From WTKD01 sp965243525 (GTDB lineage: Bacteria > Spirochaetota > Spirochaetia > WTKD01): a stretch of 64,000 nucleotides of DNA. The translations under genes were made by a program, and so were the position numbers. Positions 21,035-28,808 of the stretch are shown here, in pieces (the first letter of the stretch is position 1; each line of letters starts with the position of its first letter). The notes under the pieces were generated by a model. That model ran no database searches and was not told the DNA's origin. It saw only the letters and a list, made by a program, of their open reading frames with translations. Where the stretch lies: contig OZ251568.1 of NCBI GenBank assembly GCA_965243525.1, positions 1,728,210 to 1,792,209 of the forward strand, read 5' to 3'.

Positions 21035-21685
21035 TTAAAAATATACTTCAGCGTGAATGCTTTCTGGTGATTGCTCTCGTGTAGTTAATATGTCGTATAC
21101 TTCGTATATCATTGCACTGTTTCCACACAGAAATATTTCAGTTGCTGCATCCATGGTATAATCTTGAAGATAGGTTGTCACTCGCATATGCTTATTGCCA
21201 CGGGTATCTTTTGTAGTGCATTGAACGATGTTTTGTCGCTGATAGTCTTCGTATTCGTATTGTTCATGGCCATAAGACACTCCATGCCAGAGTGTATAGT
21301 TGGTGAGCGTATAGGAACGAACAAAACAATGAAATGGGGCGATCCCAGTTCCTGTTGCGATGAAATGCAGTCTTTTTGCAAGATGCTCTGGAGTCAACAG
21401 AAAATAACCAAAGGGACCCTCTATGCGAACAGAATCCCCTGGATTTAGCTTGTGCAGTTTTGGGCTAAGATATCCTTCAGGGATGTCCTTCACCAAAATT
21501 TCAAGGTATTCATCGTGAACGCCTGAATAAATCGAATATTCGCGCATGTTAATATCCTGAGGCAACCCAATAGTGAGAAATTGTCCCGGGGAAAATTGCA
21601 TGTTTTCACGACTTACACGTAAAACGTATACTGAATCACTGAGATTACGCACTGATTCTACGGTGTGCGTTTGATAGGCATGCAT
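21035..21685 (-). CDS. Ferredoxin/flavodoxin-NADP+ reductase-like flavoprotein
   Basis: 216 residues, the FNR fold without a fused ferredoxin domain. FAD-binding motif MREYSIYS (RxYS type) near residue 48, GPFGYF around residue 90, NADP-binding GTGIAPF near residue 112 and the C-terminal aromatic (VYF end). The length is somewhat short for Fpr. It would shuttle electrons between NAD(P)H and ferredoxin or flavodoxin in the cytoplasm. It heads the minus-strand operon with two radical SAM methylthiotransferases, which need low-potential electrons. The ATG lies opposite the rpsT promoter region. Confidence 0.8.
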   Translation of the reverse strand: MHAYQTHTVESVRNLSDSVYVLRVSRENMQFSPGQFLTIGLPQDINMREYSIYSGVHDEYLEILVKDIPEGYLSPKLHKLNPGDSVRIEGPFGYFLLTPEHLAKRLHFIATGTGIAPFHCFVRSYTLTNYTLWHGVSYGHEQYEYEDYQRQNIVQCTTKDTRGNKHMRVTTYLQDYTMDAATEIFLCGNSAMIYEVYDILTTREQSPESIHAEVYF

Positions 21686-21748
21686 AGTGTATTGTGCCAG
21701 AATCTAAGTATATGTAAAATAGTTTTTATGCTCTGGTATCATATCGCA

Positions 21749-21777
21749 TTGACGGACAGAGGTGCATAAGATATCAT
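21749..21777 (+). promoter_or_regulatory. Promoter of the rpsT operon
   Basis: TTGACG (21749-21754), a 17-base spacer, TATCAT (21772-21777). Predicted start about 21784, leaving a 17-base leader with the Shine-Dalgarno TAGGAG before the ATG at 21801. Confidence 0.6.
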
Positions 21778-21800
21778 GCAAATGAGATATAGGAGTACTC

Positions 21801-22085
21801 ATGGGAAATTCGCGTTCTGCAAATAAGCGCCACAAACAAAGTGAAAAAAGACGCTTGAGAAATAAATCAGTACGAAGTGCTGTACGAACAAAAATAAAGG
21901 CAATTCAAAATCTGCTTGTGAAGGAACCAGAGACAGTTGACGCAAAGAGTGTTTCTGAGGTCAATTCATTGCTTGATAGGGCAGTTCAGAAGGGCGTGTA
22001 CCATAAAAATACCGCAGCAAGAACAAAAGCAAGACTTTGGAGAGCTGTTCAAAACACATTAAATTCCGCAAAGAATGCTGCCTAA
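21801..22085 (+). CDS. rpsT: 30S ribosomal protein S20
   Basis: 94 residues, typical size. The N-terminal SANKRHKQSEKRRLRNKSVR is the S20 signature, followed by the three-helix bundle and the C-terminal VYHKNTAARTKARLW block. Binds 16S rRNA in the 30S body. First gene of a co-directional run; the start of the HU-type gene lies inside its last 11 bases. Confidence 0.95.
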   Translation: MGNSRSANKRHKQSEKRRLRNKSVRSAVRTKIKAIQNLLVKEPETVDAKSVSEVNSLLDRAVQKGVYHKNTAARTKARLWRAVQNTLNSAKNAA

Positions 22086-22386
22086 GCAGACCATTACAAG
22101 GGCAGAACTTGCTCGGTTGGTGCAAGAAAAAGTGGATACCAACCTGGAAGAGATAAAAAGCGTTGTACACGTTATGTTTGAGGCTATGAAGCATTCCTTA
22201 GCAGCAGGACAACGCATTGAACTTCGTGGGTTTGGGTCCTTTGTAATTAAGCATAGAAAGGGGCGCGCAGAGGGAATTAATCCTTTTACGCAAAAGAAAA
22301 TGGGAAAATCACCAGATCATTCTGTTGTGATTTTTAAACCGGGGAGAGATTTAAAAGAACTTGTTCGGGATCTAAAACATGAGTGA
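22075..22386 (+). CDS. HU/IHF-family DNA-binding protein
   Basis: 103 residues, slightly longer than HU. It shows the full family pattern: ITRAELARLVQEKV, the beta-arm entry GFGSFVIKHRKGR and the arm GINPFTQKKM followed by KSPDHSVVIFKPG and a final helix. It bends and packages DNA as a dimer. The start overlaps rpsT by 11 bases, and the stop overlaps the response-regulator start by 8 bases. Whether it acts as HU or as a site-specific IHF-like protein cannot be decided; spirochaetes usually carry a single divergent member. Confidence 0.9.
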   Translation: MLPKQTITRAELARLVQEKVDTNLEEIKSVVHVMFEAMKHSLAAGQRIELRGFGSFVIKHRKGRAEGINPFTQKKMGKSPDHSVVIFKPGRDLKELVRDLKHE

Positions 22387-23119
22387 ATTACATGTAAAAA
22401 ATAGACATATTCTCGTTGTTGATGACGACACAGTGACGCGAGAATTCTTTTCCGTTATGTTGAGCAAACTTGGTTTTTCAGTAAGCGATGCAGCTGATGG
22501 AAACAGAGCTTTGGAAATTGTGAAGAATACGTCTGTTGATCTTATAATCCTAGACAATATTCTTCCCAAGATATTGGGTTGGGATCTCGTGAAAATGCTG
22601 CGCCTTCGTGAGGATGCTCACCCTGAGCATTTGATGCCAATTCCTATTATTATGTTATCTGCTATGACTTCTGTTGAGGACAAGGTTCGTGCCTACGAAT
22701 TAGGAGTTGAAGACTATATAGAAAAGCCCTTCAATTTCACTGAGGTACTCGCACGGATTAATGCAATATTGCGACATAAACTTGCGATTGAGCAATTGCT
22801 GCAACGAGAACACAGGATTGCAGTGAAGGATTCTTTGCATGAATCCTTGACGAATATATCTACCCATGTGAAGGAACCGCTCAGCGATCTCAAAAAATTG
22901 TCGGAATCTGGAGTGGCAGACGACACAGCATTGTTGAAAAAATATCAGGAACGTACGTATTTGATTCTTGATGCAATTGAGCAATTTGAAAAAGATCTTG
23001 AACAAATTCTTGAAAAAGAAGATGCTTTACGTGCGGACGAGATTACGAGTGCAACTATTGTCGCACATTACAAAAAGCAATCAAGCGATTTTGGTAAATT
23101 ACTGAACACTACTGATTAA
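22379..23119 (+). CDS. Response regulator receiver protein with helical output region
   Basis: 246 residues. A standard receiver domain fills residues 8-130: acidic pair in VVDDDT, phosphoacceptor Asp in LIILDNILPK, Thr/Ser and Lys positions in MLSAMTS and YIEKPF. The remaining 110 residues are helical and charged, with no DNA-binding, GGDEF or HD signature, so it may be a single-domain relay with a coiled-coil partner-binding tail. No histidine kinase is adjacent. It overlaps the HU gene (8 bases) and precedes the bactofilin gene by 5 bases; regulation of envelope shape or motility is possible but unproven. Confidence 0.85.
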   Translation: MSELHVKNRHILVVDDDTVTREFFSVMLSKLGFSVSDAADGNRALEIVKNTSVDLIILDNILPKILGWDLVKMLRLREDAHPEHLMPIPIIMLSAMTSVEDKVRAYELGVEDYIEKPFNFTEVLARINAILRHKLAIEQLLQREHRIAVKDSLHESLTNISTHVKEPLSDLKKLSESGVADDTALLKKYQERTYLILDAIEQFEKDLEQILEKEDALRADEITSATIVAHYKKQSSDFGKLLNTTD

Positions 23120-23124
23120 AGAAT

Positions 23125-23532
23125 ATGGGACAGTCTATTGTGCAACAACAATATAACGAGGGATATGTATTTGTAACAGATACTGGGGAAACGCTTCCGC
23201 CGATTAAGTCGTATATAGGCTTAAAAACGCGACTTCATGGTGAATTGACCTTTTCAAGTTCGGTTGCCATTCAGGGGTTATTTGAAGGTTCGATCCGCAC
23301 CCAAGGGCTGCTCTATGTTTTAGAGTCTGCACGATTGACAGCGGATATTGAAGCGAATACAATAGTGGTTGCAGGCACTATTGAGGGGAATATTACCGCA
23401 AATGAATACCTAGACCTTCTTCCTTCTGCGAAATTGTATGGCAGTATCCGCGCAATGAAAATCCGTATTTGTGATGGTGCGGTGGTAGAAGGTAACTGTG
23501 AAATGATAACACTCACAAAAAGTGGGACGTAG
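23125..23532 (+). CDS. Bactofilin (polymer-forming cytoskeletal protein)
   Basis: 135 residues, DUF583. The core from about residue 35 shows the repeating pattern of the bactofilin beta-helix: GLKTRLHGELTFSSSVAIQG, then FEGSIRTQG, ANTIVVAGTIEGNITA, and YGSIRAMKIRICDGAVVEG. Short disordered termini flank it. Bactofilins polymerise without nucleotide and influence cell shape and, in spirochaetes, cell-body width and motility. It lies 5 bases after the response regulator and before rho, with about 95 bases between. Confidence 0.9.
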   Translation: MGQSIVQQQYNEGYVFVTDTGETLPPIKSYIGLKTRLHGELTFSSSVAIQGLFEGSIRTQGLLYVLESARLTADIEANTIVVAGTIEGNITANEYLDLLPSAKLYGSIRAMKIRICDGAVVEGNCEMITLTKSGT

Positions 23533-23568
23533 TTATACGAATCTTAAATTGACAAAGGCTAACAAGAT

Positions 23569-23599
23569 GAAACGAAGGAAGGTTCTTCCGAGCTGTTTC
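23569..23599 (+). promoter_or_regulatory. Nested hairpin in the rho leader
   Basis: An outer stem GAAAC (23569-23573) with GTTTC (23595-23599) encloses a perfect inner stem GGAAG (23577-23581) / CTTCC (23585-23589) with a 3-base loop. It sits about 30 bases before the rho start codon. There is no T-run after it, so it is not a terminator. In other bacteria rho is autoregulated in its leader; this structure may serve that, or protect the message. Confidence 0.4.
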
Positions 23600-23627
23600 G
23601 TACAACCAATTAAAAGGTGAATACTAT

Positions 23628-25175
23628 ATGAATAACAATGAACATTTGGAATCTGCTGACTTGCTGGATCAGACAAGCAGCACCGCTAAATCAGATGAAG
23701 TTCAAGGATCAGAAGGCATACTTGAACAAACTAATAACGAAAAGAAGAAAACACGCGCAAAAAAAATTACAATTGCAAAGAAAAACAATTATTCCACCAA
23801 TGGAGGAACAGCAAGAGCTGCCATTGAGAATGCTCCTGATAGACCTGATGTGTCTCAAGTTCATGCCAATAATAATAGCAGAAACAAACTGGGATTCGAT
23901 GCACATGATGATTCTAAGCTCAGTATAAACACCCTCACTTTAAAAAGTGTTCGTGAATTACGCAAAATGCTTCGTGATTTGGTTGAACTTTCTGAAGAAG
24001 AATTAGCTGCCATGCGGAAGCAAGATTTGGTTATTGAAATCCTCAATGTGAGCATTAAGCGCAATGTTGCAATCTATGCGACCGGGGTGCTTGATGTTAT
24101 TTCAGATGGCTATGGGTTTCTGCGCTTTACGCATAATTCGTATTATTCGGGAACTGACGATATATATGTTTCTCCGTCTCAAATCAGGCTGTTAAATCTA
24201 AAAACGGGGGATACGATTTTTGGACAGATACGTCCACCGAAAGATAAAGAACGCTTTTTTGCAATGCTGAGAATTGAGAAAATCAATTTTTTTGATCCTA
24301 CTGAGGCACAGGCACGTGTTCCTTTTGATAATTTAACGCCATTATACCCCAATCAGCGATTGAATCTTGAGGCAGAAAACGGCGATGTTGCAACAAGGAT
24401 GATCAACCTATTTAGCCCCATTGGCAAGGGCCAACGCGGACTGATTGTTTCTCCACCTCGAACAGGAAAAACAGTATTGCTTCAGAAGATTGCGAACTCA
24501 ATTACTCAAAATCATCCTGAGGTCTATCTTATTGTTTTGCTTATCGATGAACGTCCTGAGGAAGTAACCGATATGCAACGGAATGTTGTAGCGGAAGTCG
24601 TTTCTTCAACCTTCGATGAACAGGCCACTCGGCACGTGCAGGTTGCAGAGATGGTTCTTGAAAAATCACGAAGACTGGTTGAACATGGACGAGACGTGGT
24701 CATCTTGCTTGATTCGATTACTCGACTGGCTCGTGCGTATAACCAGACGGTTCCTACTTCGGGAAAAATCCTTTCTGGAGGAGTTGATTCAAATGCATTG
24801 CACAAACCAAAACGGTTTTTTGGAGCTGCGAGAAACATCGAAAAGGGTGGTAGCTTGACCATCGTTGCCACGGCACTTATCGATACAGGCAGTCGTATGG
24901 ACGAAGTGATATTCGAGGAATTCAAAGGTACTGGAAATATGGAAGTAAATCTGGACAGGAGAATTTCTGATCGGCGACTCTTTCCGGCGATAAATGTGAA
25001 GAAATCAGGCACTCGACGTGAAGATCTCTTGTTAAGCAATGAAGAACTTCAAAAGATTTGGGTTTTACGTAAGGTGATCAACCCGATGGATGATATTGAA
25101 ATTGTTGAGCTGATACTTGATAAGATGAACAAAACAGACGATAATAACATGTTTTTACGATCAATGAATACGTAA
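23628..25175 (+). CDS. rho: Transcription termination factor Rho
   Basis: 515 residues. About 100 N-terminal residues are a low-complexity Asn/Lys-rich insertion (not present in E. coli Rho), then the N-terminal helix bundle (LRELRKMLRDLVELSEEELA), the RNA-binding cold-shock fold (GYGFLRFTHNSYYSGTDDIYV), and the hexameric ATPase: Walker A SPPRTGKT, Walker B VVILLDSITRLARAYN, the Q/R-loop region TSGKILSGGVDSNAL, and the C-terminal RREDLLL with WVLRKVINPMDD. Preceded by AAAGGTGA as ribosome-binding site. Rho is likely important here because convergent genes in this window lack space for intrinsic terminators. Confidence 0.96.
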   Translation: MNNNEHLESADLLDQTSSTAKSDEVQGSEGILEQTNNEKKKTRAKKITIAKKNNYSTNGGTARAAIENAPDRPDVSQVHANNNSRNKLGFDAHDDSKLSINTLTLKSVRELRKMLRDLVELSEEELAAMRKQDLVIEILNVSIKRNVAIYATGVLDVISDGYGFLRFTHNSYYSGTDDIYVSPSQIRLLNLKTGDTIFGQIRPPKDKERFFAMLRIEKINFFDPTEAQARVPFDNLTPLYPNQRLNLEAENGDVATRMINLFSPIGKGQRGLIVSPPRTGKTVLLQKIANSITQNHPEVYLIVLLIDERPEEVTDMQRNVVAEVVSSTFDEQATRHVQVAEMVLEKSRRLVEHGRDVVILLDSITRLARAYNQTVPTSGKILSGGVDSNALHKPKRFFGAARNIEKGGSLTIVATALIDTGSRMDEVIFEEFKGTGNMEVNLDRRISDRRLFPAINVKKSGTRREDLLLSNEELQKIWVLRKVINPMDDIEIVELILDKMNKTDDNNMFLRSMNT

Positions 25176-25186
25176 GAGGAGTACCC

Positions 25187-25441
25187 ATGAAAAAAGATAT
25201 ACACCCAAATTACAGGCCAGTTGTGTTTAAAGATACATCAAATGGGACGCTGTTTTTGACTTATTCTACCGTTTCAACCAAGGAGACCATCGCCTATACC
25301 GATGGCAATGAATACCCCTGTTTTAACATCGAGCATTCAAGTGCATCACACCCTTTCTATACGGGTACGCAACAGCTTGTTGACACTGCAGGGCGTATTG
25401 ATCGGTTCAAGAAGCGCTATGGAATCAAGGGTGACCGTTAG
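25187..25441 (+). CDS. rpmE2: 50S ribosomal protein L31, type B (zinc-free)
   Basis: 84 residues. MKKDIHPNYRPVVFKD, SASHPFYTGTQQLVDTAGRIDRF and the longer body are the type-B (RpmE2/YkgM-like) form. The zinc-ligand cysteines of type-A L31 are replaced; only one Cys is present. Type-B L31 usually replaces the zinc form under zinc limitation; here it sits in the constitutive slot after rho, where many bacteria carry the zinc-binding type. A GAGG Shine-Dalgarno lies before the ATG. Its stop touches the end of the convergent lnt gene with no gap. Confidence 0.93.
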   Translation: MKKDIHPNYRPVVFKDTSNGTLFLTYSTVSTKETIAYTDGNEYPCFNIEHSSASHPFYTGTQQLVDTAGRIDRFKKRYGIKGDR

Positions 25442-27088
25442 TCACTGCACGCGGCGTTTTACTTGTATTGGAAATAAACACACATAGAGCATACATAATC
25501 CATAAAGCATCCATGGAATGAGGTTTCCAAAACGAGTGTAGAAGGTTGTCTGTTGTTGATAGACCGGAACTTCTGCATGCAATGTAGCCTGCGTCAGTGG
25601 TTCTGCTTGCGCAAGCACGCGACCATGGGGATCAATCACCTGAGTTAATCCATTATTGCCGAGACGAACGAGTGAAAGGCGAGTTTCAACACTGCGATAT
25701 CGTGCGGCAGAGAATTGTTGTTCAAGGGTGCTCTGCACTCCTGCCCAACTGTTATTGGTTATATTGATTAATACATCTGCTCCAAGATGATGCATGTCTC
25801 TTGCAATATCAGAAAAGCTATCTTCGAAGCAAATAAGAGGACCAAGGTATATGGGGTTTCCATTGAAATCGAAATCTATGAGAGTTGAGCGTTCTCCTGG
25901 TGTCCAAGCCGGAGCAAGGCCTAATATCGCCTGATAGAACCAGCGAAAAAGAACGGTGTTCCACCAGGGCAGAAACTCACCCATGGGTACAAGATGTTGT
26001 TTCCGATAGGTTTTATGCATCTTTGCATCTGGAGTGAACAGGGTCATCGCATTATAGAAATAATGCTTGAATTCTTTCTCTTCATAATCGGTGATGCCGG
26101 TGAGCAGGGGGGTGTCTATATCACGTAAAAAGGAAACAAAGGGCTGCTCTGTTGGGGTGTTCTGATAAAATTCACGAAAATCAGAAGTATAGGGAAAGCG
26201 TAAGAAGGTCTCAGGCCAAACGAGTAAATCAGGTTTCGAGTTTTGCTCAATGCTGGTTTGTGAGAGGCGTTGAATGTTTGTTAATGCAGGGATGAAATTG
26301 TTGGACTCCCAGGGGTCTGTATTGATTTGCATGAGTTGAACGTTGAATCGACTGCGTTCTTGCAAGGGTTGTGAAAGGCGCCACAGGCCGTATCCCAGGC
26401 TGAGTAATGTGATCAGAACGGGCAGAAGAAGAACGGGAATATGATGAAGAAGCTGAGTATGGAGAGGAGTTCGTGGTTTTTGTGTTATTGAGAAGGTGGG
26501 TAGTTGATTATTCAGGGCATATTTCAGAGAGCGTTGCCGGATATTCTGAGTAGCGTAAGAAAAAATACTATGCGCAATGCATACATTTGCAGTAGCGATG
26601 ACGAAGCTGACTCCCCACATACCCATGAAATCTGCTATTTGAATGAGCGCAAGGTTGCTCGATCTGGTATTCGCAAGCATACCCCAGGGGAATCCTAGCG
26701 GGCCAATAGATTTTAAAAATTCAAAACTTGTCCATGTGAGGATTTGTATGGGAAGTTTGATGTGCACCGGAACATGTCTTGTTGAACCTAAGAGTATGAA
26801 TAGGGGAATATAATACAGGATATAGACAATTACAATGCCGAGAAGGGCCCAAACAGAAAAATTTTGAAAGGCAGACAGCCAAAAGTAAAGAAGAGGGTTA
26901 ACTATTATTGCATAGAGCGTTCCATAGAGGATGTCGTGGCGTGAATTCTTTGATCTCGCAATGAGGAGAAACAACGGCACCAAGGCAATAAATCCCAGCA
27001 ATAAACTTCCAGATACAGATAATTCATTTGGATTTGCAAGGGTTAGCGATAAGGCAGCTAGGACAAGAAGGGTGATGTTCGTAAGCAC
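25442..27088 (-). CDS. lnt: Apolipoprotein N-acyltransferase
   Basis: 548 residues. Eight or so N-terminal membrane helices are followed by a periplasmic nitrilase-like domain. The catalytic triad is visible: Glu in VWPETFLRFP, Lys in YRKQHLVPMGE and Cys in ICFEDSF; the last helix (LIPWMLYGLCMLYV) anchors the C-terminus. It adds the third acyl chain to lipoproteins at the outer face of the inner membrane, consistent with a double-membrane cell. The GTG start at 27088 has no Shine-Dalgarno; a promoter whose -10 box ends 6 bases before the GTG suggests a leaderless message. Confidence 0.93.
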   Translation of the reverse strand: MLTNITLLVLAALSLTLANPNELSVSGSLLLGFIALVPLFLLIARSKNSRHDILYGTLYAIIVNPLLYFWLSAFQNFSVWALLGIVIVYILYYIPLFILLGSTRHVPVHIKLPIQILTWTSFEFLKSIGPLGFPWGMLANTRSSNLALIQIADFMGMWGVSFVIATANVCIAHSIFSYATQNIRQRSLKYALNNQLPTFSITQKPRTPLHTQLLHHIPVLLLPVLITLLSLGYGLWRLSQPLQERSRFNVQLMQINTDPWESNNFIPALTNIQRLSQTSIEQNSKPDLLVWPETFLRFPYTSDFREFYQNTPTEQPFVSFLRDIDTPLLTGITDYEEKEFKHYFYNAMTLFTPDAKMHKTYRKQHLVPMGEFLPWWNTVLFRWFYQAILGLAPAWTPGERSTLIDFDFNGNPIYLGPLICFEDSFSDIARDMHHLGADVLINITNNSWAGVQSTLEQQFSAARYRSVETRLSLVRLGNNGLTQVIDPHGRVLAQAEPLTQATLHAEVPVYQQQTTFYTRFGNLIPWMLYGLCMLYVCLFPIQVKRRVQ

Positions 27089-27093
27089 GTGTC

Positions 27094-27123
27094 ACTATAG
27101 TATAGACCAATGAAGGATTTCAA
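27094..27123 (-). promoter_or_regulatory. Promoter of lnt, predicted leaderless
   Basis: On the minus strand TTGAAA (27123-27118), an 18-base spacer, and TATAGT (27099-27094). The GTG start codon begins at 27088, 6 bases beyond the -10 box, so transcription would begin at or beside the start codon. Confidence 0.55.
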
Positions 27124-27375
27124 TAATACGAGGGCAAATGGCTTTAATACTTCCATCTGGAACAAAACATATGTTTCACACTGACTGAACTTCAATTAGG
27201 AAGAACGACAAGTTTGCTATCGTCGTCGAGGGCGCCCATCTGATGGAGTGTTGTCTTTATTGTTGGGCATTGCTAAAATATAGATTAGAACGAATGGCAA
27301 TAGAAGTATTTATTCTATTCCCCATTTCTGAATATAAAAGAGTTGCCAGGGGTTGAGGCGTTGATTACTCTGTTT
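27124..27375. other. Non-coding stretch between lnt and surE
   Basis: About 340 bases (27089-27427) separate the two divergent genes. Besides the two promoters listed I see only a short 5-base dyad (ACGAC 27205-27209 with GTCGT 27222-27226). No tRNA, small-RNA signature or long open frame was recognised. Confidence 0.5.
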
Positions 27376-27404
27376 TTGATAGCCTTTGTTCTTACTGGTA
27401 TATC
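27376..27404 (+). promoter_or_regulatory. Promoter of surE
   Basis: TTGATA (27376-27381), a 17-base spacer, TATATC (27399-27404). Predicted start about 27411, giving a leader of 17 bases that carries the Shine-Dalgarno GGGGAGGG before the GTG at 27428. Confidence 0.45.
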
Positions 27405-27427
27405 GAAACTATGCGGGGAGGGCATAC

Positions 27428-28123
27428 GTGACTATTCTTTTTACGAACGATGATGGTGTGTTCAGCGGCGGTTTGTATACGTTGTTTGATATGTTGTCGA
27501 ACGAACACGATGTGTACTGTATTGCACCGCTGAAAAACAGAAGTGCTTGTTCATCAGCAAAACTAGACACCCGCTTGTATTATAAAAAATTCTCGGAGAG
27601 GATATTCGGGGCTGCTGGGTTTCCGATTGATTGTGTAAACCTTGCTTGTCTGGGTCTGCTTCCAAAAAAGCCTGATCTTGTCATCTCTGGGATGAATCGA
27701 GGGCCGAATTTTGGGTGTGACCTGCAGTATTCAGGAACAGTGGCTGCAGCAATCCAAGCGACAAAGTTTTCAATTCCAAGCATCGCACTATCCCTCTGTG
27801 CAATACGGGCACCTTTTTATTTTGATGCAGCAGCACGATTTGTGGCAACGCATCTGCAAGAATTTTTGACATATTTGGAACCAGGTGTATTTCTTAACAT
27901 CAATATCCCGAATGAAGCTGAGATTGAAACATTTCAAATGACTTCTGGAACAAATAGCAAATATGCTATTTGGCCAAAGGAGCATTCAGATTATTTTGTT
28001 GTGAGTGATTCATCGCTTGCTGATGCATATGAAAAGGAATCTGATAGAGCTGCGGTCGCTGCAGGAGCTGTCTCGGTGAGTCTTGTATCTAATGAATTGT
28101 TGAAAGCCTATGCAGAAAACTAG
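27428..28123 (+). CDS. surE: 5'/3'-nucleotidase SurE
   Basis: 231 residues. The metal-binding motif FTNDDGVFS (adjacent Asp pair) opens the protein, with APLKNRSACSSA (the Asn/Ser ligand loop), GFPIDCVNLA, ISGMNRGPNFGCDLQYSGTVAAA as the SurE signature blocks. It dephosphorylates nucleoside monophosphates and is linked to stationary-phase survival. The GTG at 27428 is chosen over an in-frame upstream codon because the family starts with the beta-strand just before NDDG and a strong GGGGAGGG site precedes it. The stop overlaps the TPR gene by 14 bases. Confidence 0.93.
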   Translation: MTILFTNDDGVFSGGLYTLFDMLSNEHDVYCIAPLKNRSACSSAKLDTRLYYKKFSERIFGAAGFPIDCVNLACLGLLPKKPDLVISGMNRGPNFGCDLQYSGTVAAAIQATKFSIPSIALSLCAIRAPFYFDAAARFVATHLQEFLTYLEPGVFLNINIPNEAEIETFQMTSGTNSKYAIWPKEHSDYFVVSDSSLADAYEKESDRAAVAAGAVSVSLVSNELLKAYAEN

Positions 28124-28808
28124 CGTATCAAAAGAACAAACTGTTCAAACTGCGATTCAACTCTATAATCAGAAGGAATACCAACGCGCTATTCAGGTCT
28201 TGTATTCGATCAAGGCCGATGAAAATGAAACGGTGCAGGTTTTCTATTATCTGGGGTTATGTTATACCAATTTGCATGAATACCGGGATGCACTGCTTTG
28301 TTTTCAACAGGTGGTGTTGTTGGACAAGGGGTTTTTGTATGATTATCAATGTCATATGATCAGTGGGTATATCTATGCGCAGTTGGGCAAGTACAAAGAA
28401 GCTGAGCAGGAATTTCAGGAGTTACTCAACAATAGATACGATTCTGCAAAAATTCGCTCTGCACTTGCTTACGCACTCTATCAACAAAAGCAGGTTGACC
28501 GCAGTATTGAGGAGCTTAAAAAAGCCCTGTCGATTGATCCTTTGAATGCAAATGCACTCAACACATTGGGCTATATCTATGCAGCAGAAGGCATTGATGA
28601 CAAACTTGCAGTGCAGTATTGCAAGCTTGCAGTGAAGCAAAACCCAAGTAACCCTGCATATCTTGATTCGCTTGCGGCGGCCTTGATGAATGTGAATGAT
28701 TATGAACAGGCACGGGCAATCCTTGAACGTGCATCTGCCCTTAGCAAAAAAAGTAGAATCGATATTGAGCAAAGGCTCCAGCAGGTTCATGAAAAACTCA
28801 ATCGTTAA
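28110..28808 (+). CDS. Tetratricopeptide repeat protein
   Basis: 232 residues composed almost wholly of TPR units: visible repeats include YQRAIQVLYSIKADENETVQ, VFYYLGLCYTNLHEYRDALL, KYKEAEQEFQELLNNRYDSA, VDRSIEELKKALSIDPLNAN and LAVQYCKLAVKQNPSNPAYL. There is no signal peptide, so it is a cytoplasmic scaffold. It overlaps surE at its start and the NHL/VWA gene by 20 bases at its end, so the three form an operon. The partner is unknown. Confidence 0.82.
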   Translation: MQKTSVSKEQTVQTAIQLYNQKEYQRAIQVLYSIKADENETVQVFYYLGLCYTNLHEYRDALLCFQQVVLLDKGFLYDYQCHMISGYIYAQLGKYKEAEQEFQELLNNRYDSAKIRSALAYALYQQKQVDRSIEELKKALSIDPLNANALNTLGYIYAAEGIDDKLAVQYCKLAVKQNPSNPAYLDSLAAALMNVNDYEQARAILERASALSKKSRIDIEQRLQQVHEKLNR

